From contig NZ_FNHL01000009.1 in the NCBI RefSeq assembly GCF_900103715.1, positions 1 to 64,000 on the forward strand: a stretch of 64,000 nucleotides of DNA, given 5' to 3'. The DNA comes from Halogranum gelatinilyticum (lineage in GTDB: Archaea > Halobacteriota > Halobacteria > Halobacteriales > Haloferacaceae). The notes below the pieces were generated by a model that saw only the letters and a program-made list of their open reading frames with translations, searched no databases and was not told where the DNA came from. The translations under genes were made by a program, and so were the position numbers. Positions 27,306 to 36,222 of the stretch are shown here, piece after piece (the stretch's first letter is position 1; each line of letters begins with the position of its first letter).

Positions 27306-29210
27306 ATGACTGAAGACGAACTCATCTGGCGAATCGCAGGGGGGTCCGGGGACGGGATCGCCTCGACGAGCCAGAACTTCGCAAAGGCCCTGATGCGGGC
27401 GGGGCTACACGTGTTCACGCACCGACACTATCCGTCGCGAATCCGTGGCGGCCACACGTACACCGAAGTACGTGCCTCGGCCGACCCGGTCAAATCACGC
27501 GGTGACGGATACAACTTCCTCCTCGCGCTTGGTGACTCCTTCGCTCGGAACCCACAGGAGCACGCCTACTACGGTAACGAGGAGATCAAGCCGCTGTCGG
27601 AGAACCTCGATGAACTCCGCGAGGGCGGAGTCATCGTCTACGACTCGGGGCTGCTCGACGCGAGCGAGATCGAGAACTTCGACGAGCGCGTCGAAGAGAA
27701 CAACTGGCACGTCTACGACCTGGACCTCCGTAGTATGGCTCGCGAGCACGGTCGCGAAGTCATGCGGAACACCGCCGGTGTCGGTGTGACGTGCGCGCTC
27801 GCTGGCATCGAACTCGAGTGGATCGAGGACCTGATGTCGGACGCCATGCCGGAGAAGATTCTCGAGCCCAACATCGAGATTCTTCACGAGGCGTACGAGC
27901 TCGTACAGGAGGAGTACGACACCGACGCACCTGACGTGTCTGTCCCTTCCAGCGAGCACGACGAGGAGCAGGTGCTCCTCTCGGGTTCGGACGCCATCGC
28001 CTACGGCGCGCTCGACGAAGGCTGCCGGTTCATCGCGGGCTACCCGATGACCCCGTGGACCGAGGTCTTCACCATCATGTCGCAGAACCTCCCCGAGGTC
28101 GGCGGCATCTCCGAACAGGTCGAAGACGAGATCGCCGCGGCGGCACTCGCAATCGGTGCGAGCCACGCCGGCGCGAAGGCCATGTCCGGGTCGTCCGGCG
28201 GTGGCTTCGCGCTGATGGGTGAGCCGCTGGGCCTCGCCGAGATGACCGAGACGCCGGTCGTCCTCGTCGAAGCGATGCGTGCGGGTCCGTCGACGGGTAT
28301 GCCGACGAAGCCCGAGCAGTCCGACCTCGAACACGTCCTGTACACCTCGCAGGGTGACTCCCAGCGCATCGTCTTCGCGCCCGGGACCGCCGCCGAGGCG
28401 TACACGCAGACGCGCAAGGCGTTCGAGATCGCCTACGAGTACCAGATTCCGTCCATCATCCTCTACGACCAGAAGCTCGGTGGCGAGCTCGCCAACGTGC
28501 CCGCCAGCGTCTTCGACGAGGCACCGAACCCGTCGCTGGGTTCGACTCTGACGGAAGCGGAACTCGAGGACGCGCCGCACTCGGAGACTGGGAAGTACAA
28601 GCGCTTCCAGCACGACGTCGAGGACGGCGTCAGCCCGCGCTCCATCCCCGGTCAGAAGGGCGGTCGTTTCCTCGCGACGGGTAACGAGCACACGCCGGAA
28701 GGACACATCTCGGAGTCCCCGGCGAACCGTGTTGCCCAGATCAACCGTCGTATCCAGAAGAAGGAGGCCATCCGCGCGGAGCTCGACACGGCGAACCGCG
28801 AGGACAGCCACCAGACCTACTACGGTCCGGAAGACGCCGACTACGGTCTCATCACGTTCGGGAGCCAGCAGGGCACCGTCGAGGAGGCAGTCGACGTCCT
28901 CAACGAGAAGGGTCATTCGGTCAAGGCGCTCGGCGTCTCCGACATGATGCCCTTCGCAGAGAAGGAGGTCGCGGAGTTCATCGAGAGCGTCGACGAGGCG
29001 CTCGTCGTCGAGATGACGGCTTCGGCGCAGTTCCGCGGTCTCATCCAGAAGGAACTCGGCCTGTACGGCGAGCAGCTGTCCAGTCTCCTGAAGTACAACG
29101 GCAACCCGTTCGAGCCGGCTGATATCGTCGAAGGGTTCGAAGTAAACGTCATCGAGGGTGGCGAACTCGACCACACGCGGACGAAGTTCGTCCCCAAAGC
29201 AGGTGAGTAA
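27306..29210 (+). CDS. porA: 2-oxoacid:ferredoxin oxidoreductase alpha subunit (pyruvate type)
   Basis: 634 residues, a gamma-alpha fusion. The first 200 residues are the gamma domain (RIAGGSGDGIASTSQNFAKA, HRHYPSRIRGGHTYTEVR), and the alpha pyrimidine-binding domain begins near 225 (GSDAIAYGALDEGCRFIAGY, then PMTPWTEVFTIM). The C-terminal third carries the transketolase-C-like domain. It decarboxylates a 2-oxoacid with TPP and reduces ferredoxin. Length and the sequence of the beta subunit fit halobacterial PorAB better than the shorter KorAB, but substrate assignment rests on that similarity alone. Confidence 0.85.
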   Translation: MTEDELIWRIAGGSGDGIASTSQNFAKALMRAGLHVFTHRHYPSRIRGGHTYTEVRASADPVKSRGDGYNFLLALGDSFARNPQEHAYYGNEEIKPLSENLDELREGGVIVYDSGLLDASEIENFDERVEENNWHVYDLDLRSMAREHGREVMRNTAGVGVTCALAGIELEWIEDLMSDAMPEKILEPNIEILHEAYELVQEEYDTDAPDVSVPSSEHDEEQVLLSGSDAIAYGALDEGCRFIAGYPMTPWTEVFTIMSQNLPEVGGISEQVEDEIAAAALAIGASHAGAKAMSGSSGGGFALMGEPLGLAEMTETPVVLVEAMRAGPSTGMPTKPEQSDLEHVLYTSQGDSQRIVFAPGTAAEAYTQTRKAFEIAYEYQIPSIILYDQKLGGELANVPASVFDEAPNPSLGSTLTEAELEDAPHSETGKYKRFQHDVEDGVSPRSIPGQKGGRFLATGNEHTPEGHISESPANRVAQINRRIQKKEAIRAELDTANREDSHQTYYGPEDADYGLITFGSQQGTVEEAVDVLNEKGHSVKALGVSDMMPFAEKEVAEFIESVDEALVVEMTASAQFRGLIQKELGLYGEQLSSLLKYNGNPFEPADIVEGFEVNVIEGGELDHTRTKFVPKAGE

Positions 29211-29212
29211 AC

Positions 29213-30151
29213 ATGAGTGCATTCAGCGCAATCGGTGAAGAACGCGAGATCGACCGAGAGGAGTATACGCCTGGTCTCGAACCACAGCCGACGTGGTGTC
29301 CGGGCTGTGGTGACTTCGGTGTCCTCAAGGCACTGAAACAGGCCCTTCCGGAGGTCGGCCGCACGCCGGACGAGACGATGCTCGTGACGGGTATCGGCTG
29401 TTCCGGCAAACTGAACAGCTACCTCGACAGCTACGGGTTCCACACCATCCACGGCCGCTCGCTGCCCGTCGCTCGGGCCGCGAAGCTCGCCAACCCCGGC
29501 CTCGAAGTCGTCGCCGCCGGTGGCGACGGTGACGGCTACGGCATCGGTGGGAACCACTTCATGCACACGGCTCGTGAGAACCACGACATGACCTACATCG
29601 TGTTCAACAACGAGATCTTCGGCCTCACGAAGGGCCAGACCTCGCCGACGAGCCCGAAGGGTCACAAGTCGAAGACCCAGCCGCACGGCAGTGCTAAGGA
29701 GCCGCTCCGCCCGCTGTCGCTGTCGCTGACCTCCGGTGCGTCCTACGTCGCCCGGACGGCGGCCGTCAACCCGAACCAGGCCAAGGAGATCCTCATCGAA
29801 GCCATGAACCACGACGGCTTCGCACACGTGGACTTCCTGACGCAGTGTCCGACCTGGAACAAGGACGCCCGCCAGTACGTCCCGTACATCGACGTGCAGG
29901 ACTCCGACGACTACGACTTCGACGTCACCGACCGCCGTGAGGCGGCCGAGATGATGCACGAGACCGAGGACGCCCTCCACGAGGGCAAGGTCCTGACCGG
30001 CCGGTTCTACGTCGACGAGGACCGCCCGTCCTACCAGCAGGAGAAGCAGAACATCGGCGAGATGCCGGAGGCGCCGCTCGCAGAGCGCTACTTCGACGAG
30101 GACTACGAGTGGGAGCGCTCGTACGACATGTTCCTCGACAAGCACAAGTAA
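29213..30151 (+). CDS. porB: 2-oxoacid:ferredoxin oxidoreductase beta subunit (pyruvate type)
   Basis: 312 residues. The TPP-binding region is GGDGDGYGIGGNHFMHTARE with NNEIFGLTKGQTSPTS, and the cysteines of the single [4Fe-4S] cluster are visible in CPGCGDFG, GIGCSGK and TQCPTWNK. It starts two bases after the porA stop, so the subunits are co-translated. The enzyme oxidises pyruvate (probably) to acetyl-CoA in the cytosol, passing electrons to the 2Fe-2S ferredoxin. Its C-terminal 60 residues are acidic and extend beyond typical KorB. Confidence 0.87.
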   Translation: MSAFSAIGEEREIDREEYTPGLEPQPTWCPGCGDFGVLKALKQALPEVGRTPDETMLVTGIGCSGKLNSYLDSYGFHTIHGRSLPVARAAKLANPGLEVVAAGGDGDGYGIGGNHFMHTARENHDMTYIVFNNEIFGLTKGQTSPTSPKGHKSKTQPHGSAKEPLRPLSLSLTSGASYVARTAAVNPNQAKEILIEAMNHDGFAHVDFLTQCPTWNKDARQYVPYIDVQDSDDYDFDVTDRREAAEMMHETEDALHEGKVLTGRFYVDEDRPSYQQEKQNIGEMPEAPLAERYFDEDYEWERSYDMFLDKHK

Positions 30152-30227
30152 CGCACGCCGCGTTCACGGCTGCGACTTTCTTTCGGACACAATCGCTTAG
30201 CCGCTGCACTGTGTAGCGACCGACACG

Positions 30228-30647
30228 ATGGCTGGTCCCCACTCCACTCGACGTCGTCTCCTCGCGACCCTCGGTACCGCCGGTCTCACTGGTCTCGCTG
30301 GCTGTGGCAGTAGCTCTGAACTCGAAGGTGAGGGTGACACCATCGAGATCATGCCCAGGAACGGCACCGACGAAACACAGCAAATCGCGATACGTATCGA
30401 GGATAGCGACGGCACCACCGTCTTCTCACACGTCTACGAACTCGAACCGGACCATCTGTCCGAGTCGGAGGGTGTCTCCCCCGATGCGGACCCGACACGT
30501 ATCTCCGTGTTCGTCGCAGGCGGGCCGAACGAGACGTTTCGGTATCATCCGGACGACGAGACGCGTCGGACGTGCCAACGAGACGGCATCGATTTCGGTG
30601 TAACGCTGACAGCCGAGCAGACTTTGGCACCGTGGTACACCTGTTGA
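30228..30647 (+). CDS. Tat-exported lipoprotein, hypothetical
   Basis: 139 residues. The N-terminus has a twin-arginine signal (TRRRLLATLGTAGLTGLAGC) ending in a lipobox with Cys27, so the protein should be folded before export and lipid-anchored outside. The mature part is a single small beta-rich domain (IEIMPRNGTDETQQIAIRIE, VYELEPDHLSESEG) and ends with two Cys (TCQRD, WYTC) that could pair. Family unknown. It follows porB after 76 bases with a T-rich stretch in between, so it is probably separate. Confidence 0.75.
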   Translation: MAGPHSTRRRLLATLGTAGLTGLAGCGSSSELEGEGDTIEIMPRNGTDETQQIAIRIEDSDGTTVFSHVYELEPDHLSESEGVSPDADPTRISVFVAGGPNETFRYHPDDETRRTCQRDGIDFGVTLTAEQTLAPWYTC

Positions 30648-30708
30648 CACTTGAGCCGGTCGTGACGGGGTTTTACGAGTTACACAAGCCGTTTTCGATT
30701 CGGAAGAT

Positions 30709-30717
30709 ATTTTTTAT
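30709..30717 (+). promoter_or_regulatory. TATA box of Lrp-type regulator
   Basis: ATTTTTTAT is centred about 25 bases before the ATG at 30738, consistent with a leaderless transcript. Confidence 0.55.
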
Positions 30718-30737
30718 GCCAACCGAAAGCTCACTCA

Positions 30738-31166
30738 ATGAGTTCCACCTCCACGGAGGAGCGTATCCTCGCCGCCCTCGAAGAGGATGCACAGGCCTCC
30801 TATGCCGATATTGCCGAGAGCGCAGGGGTGTCGAAACCGACAGTGCGAAAGTACATCAAACAGCTCGAAGAGAGCGGCGTCATCGTCGGATACTCCGCCG
30901 ATGTCGACCCGAAGAAGCTGACCGGGCAGTCTATCGCTATGGTCGGCATCGACGTCGAGAGCGAGCGGTACGTCGAGGCGACGCGGGCACTGAAGGGGCT
31001 CGACTCCATCGAGACGCTCTACACCTCCTCGGGCGACCATATGCTGATGGCGGAAGTCCGCGCCGACGACGGCGACGCCGTCGGCGACGTCATCAGCGAC
31101 GAGATACTCGCTATCGACGGCGTCACCGCCGCACATCCGTCGTTCCTGCAGGAACGCCTGAAGTAG
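30738..31166 (+). CDS. Lrp/AsnC-family transcriptional regulator
   Basis: 142 residues. The winged helix-turn-helix covers residues 5-55 (ASYADIAESAGVSKPTVRKY as helix-turn-helix) and a RAM/AsnC effector domain follows (SIAMVGIDVESERYVEATRA, then LYTSSGDHMLMAEVRADD). Such proteins form octamers or dimers that sense amino acids or related metabolites. Its position beside porAB suggests a link to pyruvate or amino acid metabolism, as an inference from neighbourhood only. Confidence 0.92.
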   Translation: MSSTSTEERILAALEEDAQASYADIAESAGVSKPTVRKYIKQLEESGVIVGYSADVDPKKLTGQSIAMVGIDVESERYVEATRALKGLDSIETLYTSSGDHMLMAEVRADDGDAVGDVISDEILAIDGVTAAHPSFLQERLK

Positions 31167-31234
31167 TCGTTTCTCGCTTCACTTTCACTGCACATCCCGA
31201 AGCTTCTCCATCCTCGCGCTCCGATAGTGAGACG

Positions 31235-32608
31235 ATGAGTGGGGAGACGCTGCCTGGCACGCCCCCGGCCGAGGAGCGGCGCGTCGTCCTCCACGTCGAC
31301 ATGGACTGTTTCTACGCCTCCTGCGAGCGACTGCGCGAACCCGAACTCGTCGGCGAACCGCTCGTCGTCGGCATGGGCTACGACGCGGGTGAAGCCCACG
31401 GTGCAGTCGCGACAGCGAGCTACGAGGCCCGCGAGTACGGCGTCGAGAGTGCCCAAGCCATCTCGAAGGCACTCGAACTGCTGCCCCGCATCGACGAGGA
31501 GTCGGACGACCCCGACGCCGACGGTGCGGGATACTACCGCCCCGTCGACCTCGACTTCTACAAGGCTGTGAGCGAGGACGTGAAGGACGTGCTCCACGAC
31601 TGCGCCGACGTCGTCCGCGAGGTCAGCATCGACGAGGCCTATCTCGACGTGACCGACCGGACCGCGTGGCAGACCGTCGCCGGGGGCGACCGGACGCTCG
31701 CGGAGGGGTTCGCTCGGCACGTCAAAGAGCGTATCAGCCGCGAGGTCGGGGTGCCTGCGAGCATCGGCGTCGCCCCGAATATGTCGACCGCGAAGGTCGC
31801 GAGCGACTACGACAAGCCCGACGGCCTGACCGTGGTCGAACCCGGCGAAGTCCGGGAATTTCTCGCGCCGCTCCCGGTCGAAGCCGTCCACGGCGTCGGC
31901 CCGGTGACCGCTCGCAAACTGGGCGAGTTGGGTATCGAGACCGCTGGCGACCTCGCGAGCGCGGACCCCGGCGAGCTGGAAGGGCGGTTCGGCGGCCGGG
32001 GGCGGGAGATGTACGACCGCGCTCGCGGCCGCGACGACCGGGCGGTGACGCCGACCGGGCGGCCCAAGAGCCTCTCGCGGGAGTCGGCGTTTGTGGAGGC
32101 AACGGAGGACAACGAAGCCAAACGCGAGAAGGTGCGCGCGCTCGCCGCCGACGTCGCCGACCGTGCCCGTCAGCGTGGAGCGATGTACCGCACTATCGGC
32201 ATCAAGGTCGTCACTCCTCCCTTCGACGTCAACACCCGCGCGAAGTCGCTCTCGGGACCGGTCGATGACCCCGACCTCGTCGAGTCGGTCGCGCTCGACC
32301 TCCTGACGGAGTTCACGGAGAGTGAGGTGCGGAAACTCGGCGTCCGCGTGTCGAATCTGAGCTTCGCCGCCGAGGAGCAGGCGAGTCTGGACGGCTGGGA
32401 GGGAGCGGACGGTGGTGAGTCGTCGGCGGCAGGACAGCCGACGCTCGACGGCTGGGATGCCCCGGAGAGTGAGCACGCGGAGGCTGCCGTCGCCGACAAG
32501 GGCGACCTGCGGCACTGGGCGGACGCCGACGGCAGCGACGACGAGACAGAGCCGTCACGTCCGCGACGGCGTGGAGACGGACAGGCATCGTTGGGTGATT
32601 TCGAATGA
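31235..32608 (+). CDS. dinB: DNA polymerase IV (Y-family) with repeated PIP-like motifs
   Basis: 457 residues. The Y-family palm motifs are VVLHVDMDCFYASCERLREP (about 20-39) and SIDEAYLDVTD (about 130); the helix-hairpin-helix (VHGVGPVTARKLGELGIETA) and little-finger domain follow. It copies damaged templates. The tail beyond 375 has three PCNA-binding-like sequences, QASLDGW at 382, QPTLDGW at 401 and QASLGDF at 450 near the end. The start at 31235 is the first ATG with coding character. The following gene overlaps it in ATGA. Confidence 0.94.
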   Translation: MSGETLPGTPPAEERRVVLHVDMDCFYASCERLREPELVGEPLVVGMGYDAGEAHGAVATASYEAREYGVESAQAISKALELLPRIDEESDDPDADGAGYYRPVDLDFYKAVSEDVKDVLHDCADVVREVSIDEAYLDVTDRTAWQTVAGGDRTLAEGFARHVKERISREVGVPASIGVAPNMSTAKVASDYDKPDGLTVVEPGEVREFLAPLPVEAVHGVGPVTARKLGELGIETAGDLASADPGELEGRFGGRGREMYDRARGRDDRAVTPTGRPKSLSRESAFVEATEDNEAKREKVRALAADVADRARQRGAMYRTIGIKVVTPPFDVNTRAKSLSGPVDDPDLVESVALDLLTEFTESEVRKLGVRVSNLSFAAEEQASLDGWEGADGGESSAAGQPTLDGWDAPESEHAEAAVADKGDLRHWADADGSDDETEPSRPRRRGDGQASLGDFE

Positions 32609-33186
32609 GCAGCGAACAGTTCTACCAGTGGGTGTCGGACGGCGTGATGGGGCGGCGAGGGACCATCTCGCTGCTCGTCGGTGTCGCACTCGGCTGGACG
32701 GGCGCGACACTCGTCAACGACTCGGCCGACTCGGGAGACGGGGATGGGTCGCCCGTCGACGAGTCGGACGGGTCGACGACAGAGACAGCGACGGCGGAGC
32801 CGACCGAGACGGACGAGCCGACAGCAACCGAGACCGCTCAGCCGACGGAGACAGAGACGGCGACGGAGACGCAGGAGTCGACGGCAGAGCCGACAGCGAC
32901 GGCGACGCCAACGGACGGCCTCGCGGCAAACCTCGATATTTCTCACCGTGGCTTCGGCGACGAGACCTCGTACCAGGTGCTCTACAGCATCATCAACCGC
33001 AACGACGTGGCGGTCGTCGTCGACTTCGCGGCGACTGTCACTCTCCGGAACGGCGAGACACTCCGGCAGGAGCGGACGGCGACCATCGACCCCGGACAGG
33101 CAGCCAACGACGAATTCGTCTTCGAGGGCTACGACTCGACGCCTACAGGCTGGGGGTTCAGGCCAACCGACGTCAGACGCGCCTGA
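32605..33186 (+). CDS. Membrane-anchored protein with Thr/Glu-rich linker
   Basis: 193 residues. An N-terminal hydrophobic segment (GTISLLVGVALGWTGATLV, about 15-33) is followed by about 70 residues almost entirely of Thr, Glu, Ala, Pro and Asp, then a compact C-terminal beta domain (about 108-190: LDISHRGFGDETSYQVLYSI, AVVVDFAATVTLRNGETL). The linker looks like an extracellular spacer that may be O-glycosylated. It starts in ATGA overlap with dinB, though a functional relation is not obvious. Confidence 0.78.
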   Translation: MSSEQFYQWVSDGVMGRRGTISLLVGVALGWTGATLVNDSADSGDGDGSPVDESDGSTTETATAEPTETDEPTATETAQPTETETATETQESTAEPTATATPTDGLAANLDISHRGFGDETSYQVLYSIINRNDVAVVVDFAATVTLRNGETLRQERTATIDPGQAANDEFVFEGYDSTPTGWGFRPTDVRRA

Positions 33187-33234
33187 GGCGACGAAAGGAG
33201 TTATGCCCTCGCGGTCGGAGTTGCCAGTAACTGA

Positions 33235-35055
33235 ATGACCGACCAGGAAACCATCACCGTCGCGGAGGTGAGCGACGGACCCGGCGGCGACAGCGGCGAG
33301 AAGCCCGGAACGCCCGTCTCGCTTCCGGTCGTCGAGATTCTCACCGGTCGCGGCTTCGTGACAGGCAAGAGCGGCTCGGGGAAGTCCAACACCGCGAGCG
33401 TCATCATCGAAAAGCTGCTGGACTCGCAGTTCCCCGTCCTCATCGTCGACACCGACGGCGAGTACTACGGTCTCAAAGAACAGTACGAGATCCTCCACGC
33501 GGGCGCAGACGACGAGTGCGACATCCAGGTCAGCCCCGAGCACGCCGAGAAGATCGCGAACCTCGCCTTGGAGCAGAACGTCCCCATCATCCTCGACGTG
33601 TCGGGCTATCTCGACGAGGCCGACGCCGAGGAGATGCTGCTGCAGGTCTCCCGACAACTCTTCGCGAAGGAGAAGAAACTGAAGAAACCCTTCCTGATGC
33701 TCGTCGAGGAGTGCCACGAGTACATCCCCGAGAAGGGCGGGATGGGCGAGGCGGGCAAGATGCTCATCAAGGTCGCAAAGCGCGGCCGGAAACACGGGCT
33801 CGGCGTCGTCGGCATCAGCCAGCGGCCCGCCGACGTCAAGAAGGACTACATCACCCAGTGCGACTGGCTCGTCTGGCACCGCCTGACGTGGCGCAACGAC
33901 ACCAAGGTCGTCGGCCGCATCCTGGGCAACGAGTACGCCGACGCCATCGAGGACATGGGCAACGGCGAGGGCTTCCTGATGACCGACTGGAGCGAGTCGC
34001 TTCGAAGAGTTCAGTTCCACCGCAAGGAGACCTTCGACGCGGGCGCGACGCCCGGTCTCGACGACTTCGAGCGACCGGAACTCAAGTCCGTCAGCGGCGA
34101 CCTCGTCAGCGACCTCCGCGAGATCTCCGACGAGAAGGCCCAGCGTGAGAGCACCATCGCCGACCTCCGGCAGGAACTCGACAAGAAGGACGCGACCATC
34201 CGTCAGCTCAGACAGGAGCTCGAAGAGGCACAGGACATGAGCAACATGGCCGACAAGTTCGCGCAGGCGATGCTCCAGCGGGCAGAGGCACCCTACCGCG
34301 GCGGCGGGGGGCGGAACCTCAACCGGCCGGAGCATCAACGAGACCTCTCGGAATACGAGGAAAGCGAGGCGACCGACGAGGACGCGATTCGCGCCGTCGG
34401 CGAAGGCGAGTCCCGCCCCGTCGACGAGACCGACGACGAGTCGGACGTCGCCGACGACAACACTGGCTATCCCGGCTTCGAAGGCTCCGAGGGTGTCGCC
34501 GAGGCTGGCGATATCGTCGAAGAGCCCACGGCCGACGACTCCGACCCAAGGATTTCGGAGTCCGACGACTCCCAAAATAGTGGCCCCGACACCGACCGCC
34601 GGATTCACGACCAGCGCGACGTCGTGCGGACGCTCACCGCCGCCATCGCGGACCTCGACGCCACGTCGCGGCGGATGCTCCGACACTACCGCGAGCAGCT
34701 CGTGAGCGACCCGGTCGACGCCCACGTCGCCGCCGGGGGAAGCGGCGACAGCCAACTCGCCTACAGCCGCAACCGCCCGCTCCGACAGGCCGGATTCATC
34801 AGCCACGCGGGGCGAGGGCAGTACGCCTACGCCCTGCCGGATCTCGTCCGCGAGGAGTACGCCGACCGACTCGACCCCGAGGAGTTCGGCGAGACGGTCG
34901 AAGCCATCGAGGCGGCGTTCCTCGACGCAGCCGAAGAATCGAGCGTGGAGGCCGATGGCGGGGTCGACGGCGAGGTCGACAGCGAGCGTGACCAGTCCGC
35001 GGGCGACGACGGTGACGACGATTCGGCGACGTGGCCCGACCACGGCCAGCACTGA
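33235..35055 (+). CDS. HerA-type ATP-binding protein
   Basis: 606 residues. The ATPase domain has Walker A TGKSGSGKSNTASVIIEKLL (about 43-62), Walker B FLMLVEECHEYIP (about 155) and the sensor region GVVGISQRPADVKKDYITQC, all as in HerA/FtsK-related DUF87 ATPases. A coiled-coil (about 300-345: EKAQRESTIADLRQELDKKD) separates it from an acidic linker and a C-terminal winged-helix-like domain (about 460-560). The protein could pump DNA or remodel nucleoprotein. No NurA nuclease gene is nearby, so it is not clearly the repair HerA. Confidence 0.86.
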   Translation: MTDQETITVAEVSDGPGGDSGEKPGTPVSLPVVEILTGRGFVTGKSGSGKSNTASVIIEKLLDSQFPVLIVDTDGEYYGLKEQYEILHAGADDECDIQVSPEHAEKIANLALEQNVPIILDVSGYLDEADAEEMLLQVSRQLFAKEKKLKKPFLMLVEECHEYIPEKGGMGEAGKMLIKVAKRGRKHGLGVVGISQRPADVKKDYITQCDWLVWHRLTWRNDTKVVGRILGNEYADAIEDMGNGEGFLMTDWSESLRRVQFHRKETFDAGATPGLDDFERPELKSVSGDLVSDLREISDEKAQRESTIADLRQELDKKDATIRQLRQELEEAQDMSNMADKFAQAMLQRAEAPYRGGGGRNLNRPEHQRDLSEYEESEATDEDAIRAVGEGESRPVDETDDESDVADDNTGYPGFEGSEGVAEAGDIVEEPTADDSDPRISESDDSQNSGPDTDRRIHDQRDVVRTLTAAIADLDATSRRMLRHYREQLVSDPVDAHVAAGGSGDSQLAYSRNRPLRQAGFISHAGRGQYAYALPDLVREEYADRLDPEEFGETVEAIEAAFLDAAEESSVEADGGVDGEVDSERDQSAGDDGDDDSATWPDHGQH

Positions 35056-35221
35056 GCGACACGAACGCGGCGTCGGCAGCGTCGACAGACCGTCCGGCGT
35101 CGCGGGTCAGCCTGCGCGGTCACACGGGACGTGGACCGCTGGCTAGCGGAGGCGGCCGGCGCGACAACGAGTGCGAGCGAGTGAAAGGAGTGAGAGCGAG
35201 CGAAACGACTGTTTCTCGGAC

Positions 35222-35866
35222 TTACAGCCCGGAGACGAGGTCTTCGAGCGCGGCCTTCGGGTCGTCGGCCTTGGCGACGCCGCTGGCGAGGAGGATGCCC
35301 GTCGCGCCGAGGTCGCCCGCGGCGACGACGTCGTCGCCGGTCGAGACGCCCGCGCCACAGAAGACGTCGACGTTCTCGTCGACGGCGGCCGCGGCGTCCA
35401 CGGCGTCCTCGACGATTCCAGGGTCGGCCGTGGAGACGGAGACGTCGCCACCGATGAGTTCCGGCGGTTCGACGGCGACGGCGTCGGGGGCGAGTGCGGC
35501 GGCGGCACCGATCTGTGTGGGGTTGTTGGCGCAGACGATGGTTTCGAGGTCCGCGCGTTCGGCGGCGTCGAGCGAGGCGTCGATGTCGGCGAGCTTCATG
35601 CGCTTCTCGGAGTGATTGAGCAGCGTCCCCGTCGCGCCGGCGTCGGCGGCGGCCTCGGCGAGCGTGCTGCCGGTGTGGCTGCCGTGCTCGTTCGGCGAGA
35701 CGTGTTGTGCCCACGTTTCGACGCCTGTCTCGGCGACGGCCGAGAGGTGGGCCGCCTGCGGGGCGACGGCGATGCGGACGTCGGACTCCTCGGCGACGTC
35801 GCGTGCGGCGGTTGCGACCTCGATGGGGTCACACGGATACGCCTTCAGATTTACGAGGATGAACAT
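35222..35866 (-). CDS. tpiA: Triosephosphate isomerase (archaeal type)
   Basis: 214 residues, the short archaeal form. Active-site residues are visible: Asn6 and Lys8 in ILVNLKAY, His in [10 protein letters not shown] and the catalytic Glu in [10 protein letters not shown]; the phosphate-binding GAGVSTGDD is near 170. It interconverts dihydroxyacetone phosphate and glyceraldehyde 3-phosphate. The start at 35866 is the family start and has a TATA-like box 25-33 bases upstream; longer frames upstream are not coding. Confidence 0.95.
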   Translation of the reverse strand: MFILVNLKAYPCDPIEVATAARDVAEESDVRIAVAPQAAHLSAVAETGVETWAQHVSPNEHGSHTGSTLAEAAADAGATGTLLNHSEKRMKLADIDASLDAAERADLETIVCANNPTQIGAAAALAPDAVAVEPPELIGGDVSVSTADPGIVEDAVDAAAAVDENVDVFCGAGVSTGDDVVAAGDLGATGILLASGVAKADDPKAALEDLVSGL

Positions 35867-35890
35867 ACAGGCGAAGATTCGGCCGTGGCG

Positions 35891-35899
35891 GTAAATAGC
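35891..35899 (-). promoter_or_regulatory. TATA box of tpiA
   Basis: On the minus strand GCTATTTAC lies 25-33 bases before the tpiA ATG, as expected for a leaderless transcript. Confidence 0.5.
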
Positions 35900-36067
35900 T
35901 TGATTTCTCTGCACAGAGCGCCAGCTGTTCGGCTCCGATTCGGTCGTCCCGACCGCTCGCTTGAGGCTGAGCACTCGACGTCGTCGACGGATAGCAGGCA
36001 CATCCTACTCACCGACGGCGGACGGCACGCGACGCATACCTACAGCCGCTAACCTCGTCCGGAGAGT

Positions 36068-36187
36068 ATGAACGTCTGTGTCACCTGCCGGCGGCCGACG
36101 TCGACACACTGCTGTCGGGGTCGGTGGGTCTGTTCGTCGTGTTGCGGCGCGCCTCAACTCCACGGCGCGCGGCGCGTCCGCTACTGA
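36068..36187 (+). CDS. Small Cys-rich protein, 39 aa (putative zinc finger)
   Basis: A 39-codon frame beginning MNVCVTCRRPTS with CVTC at residues 4-7, CC at 15-16 and CSSCC at 22-26, then a basic tail ending RRVRY. Seven cysteines in 26 residues are improbable by chance in this composition and suggest zinc or another metal. It lies alone in the gap between tpiA and the aMBF1-like gene. Role unknown; the small size keeps confidence moderate. Confidence 0.5.
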   Translation: MNVCVTCRRPTSTHCCRGRWVCSSCCGAPQLHGARRVRY

Positions 36188-36222
36188 ATGAGAGACTCGA
36201 GAGAAACAGAGAGAGTGAGAAC

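Noticed and set aside
27306-30151. Assignment as 2-oxoglutarate (KorAB) rather than pyruvate (PorAB) oxidoreductase
   Set aside because: The longer alpha and beta lengths and the beta start (MSAFSAIGEE) fit what I know of halobacterial PorAB; kept as a caveat, not as the call.
32170-35052. 960-codon minus-strand open frame
   Set aside because: Antisense to dinB and the HerA-type gene; composition is Val/Arg/Asp-rich as expected for the complement of acidic halophilic codons.
35160-35215. GAGCGAG/GAGTGAG purine-rich stretch after the HerA gene
   Set aside because: Simple-sequence drift common in haloarchaeal spacers; no clear unit, symmetry or target.
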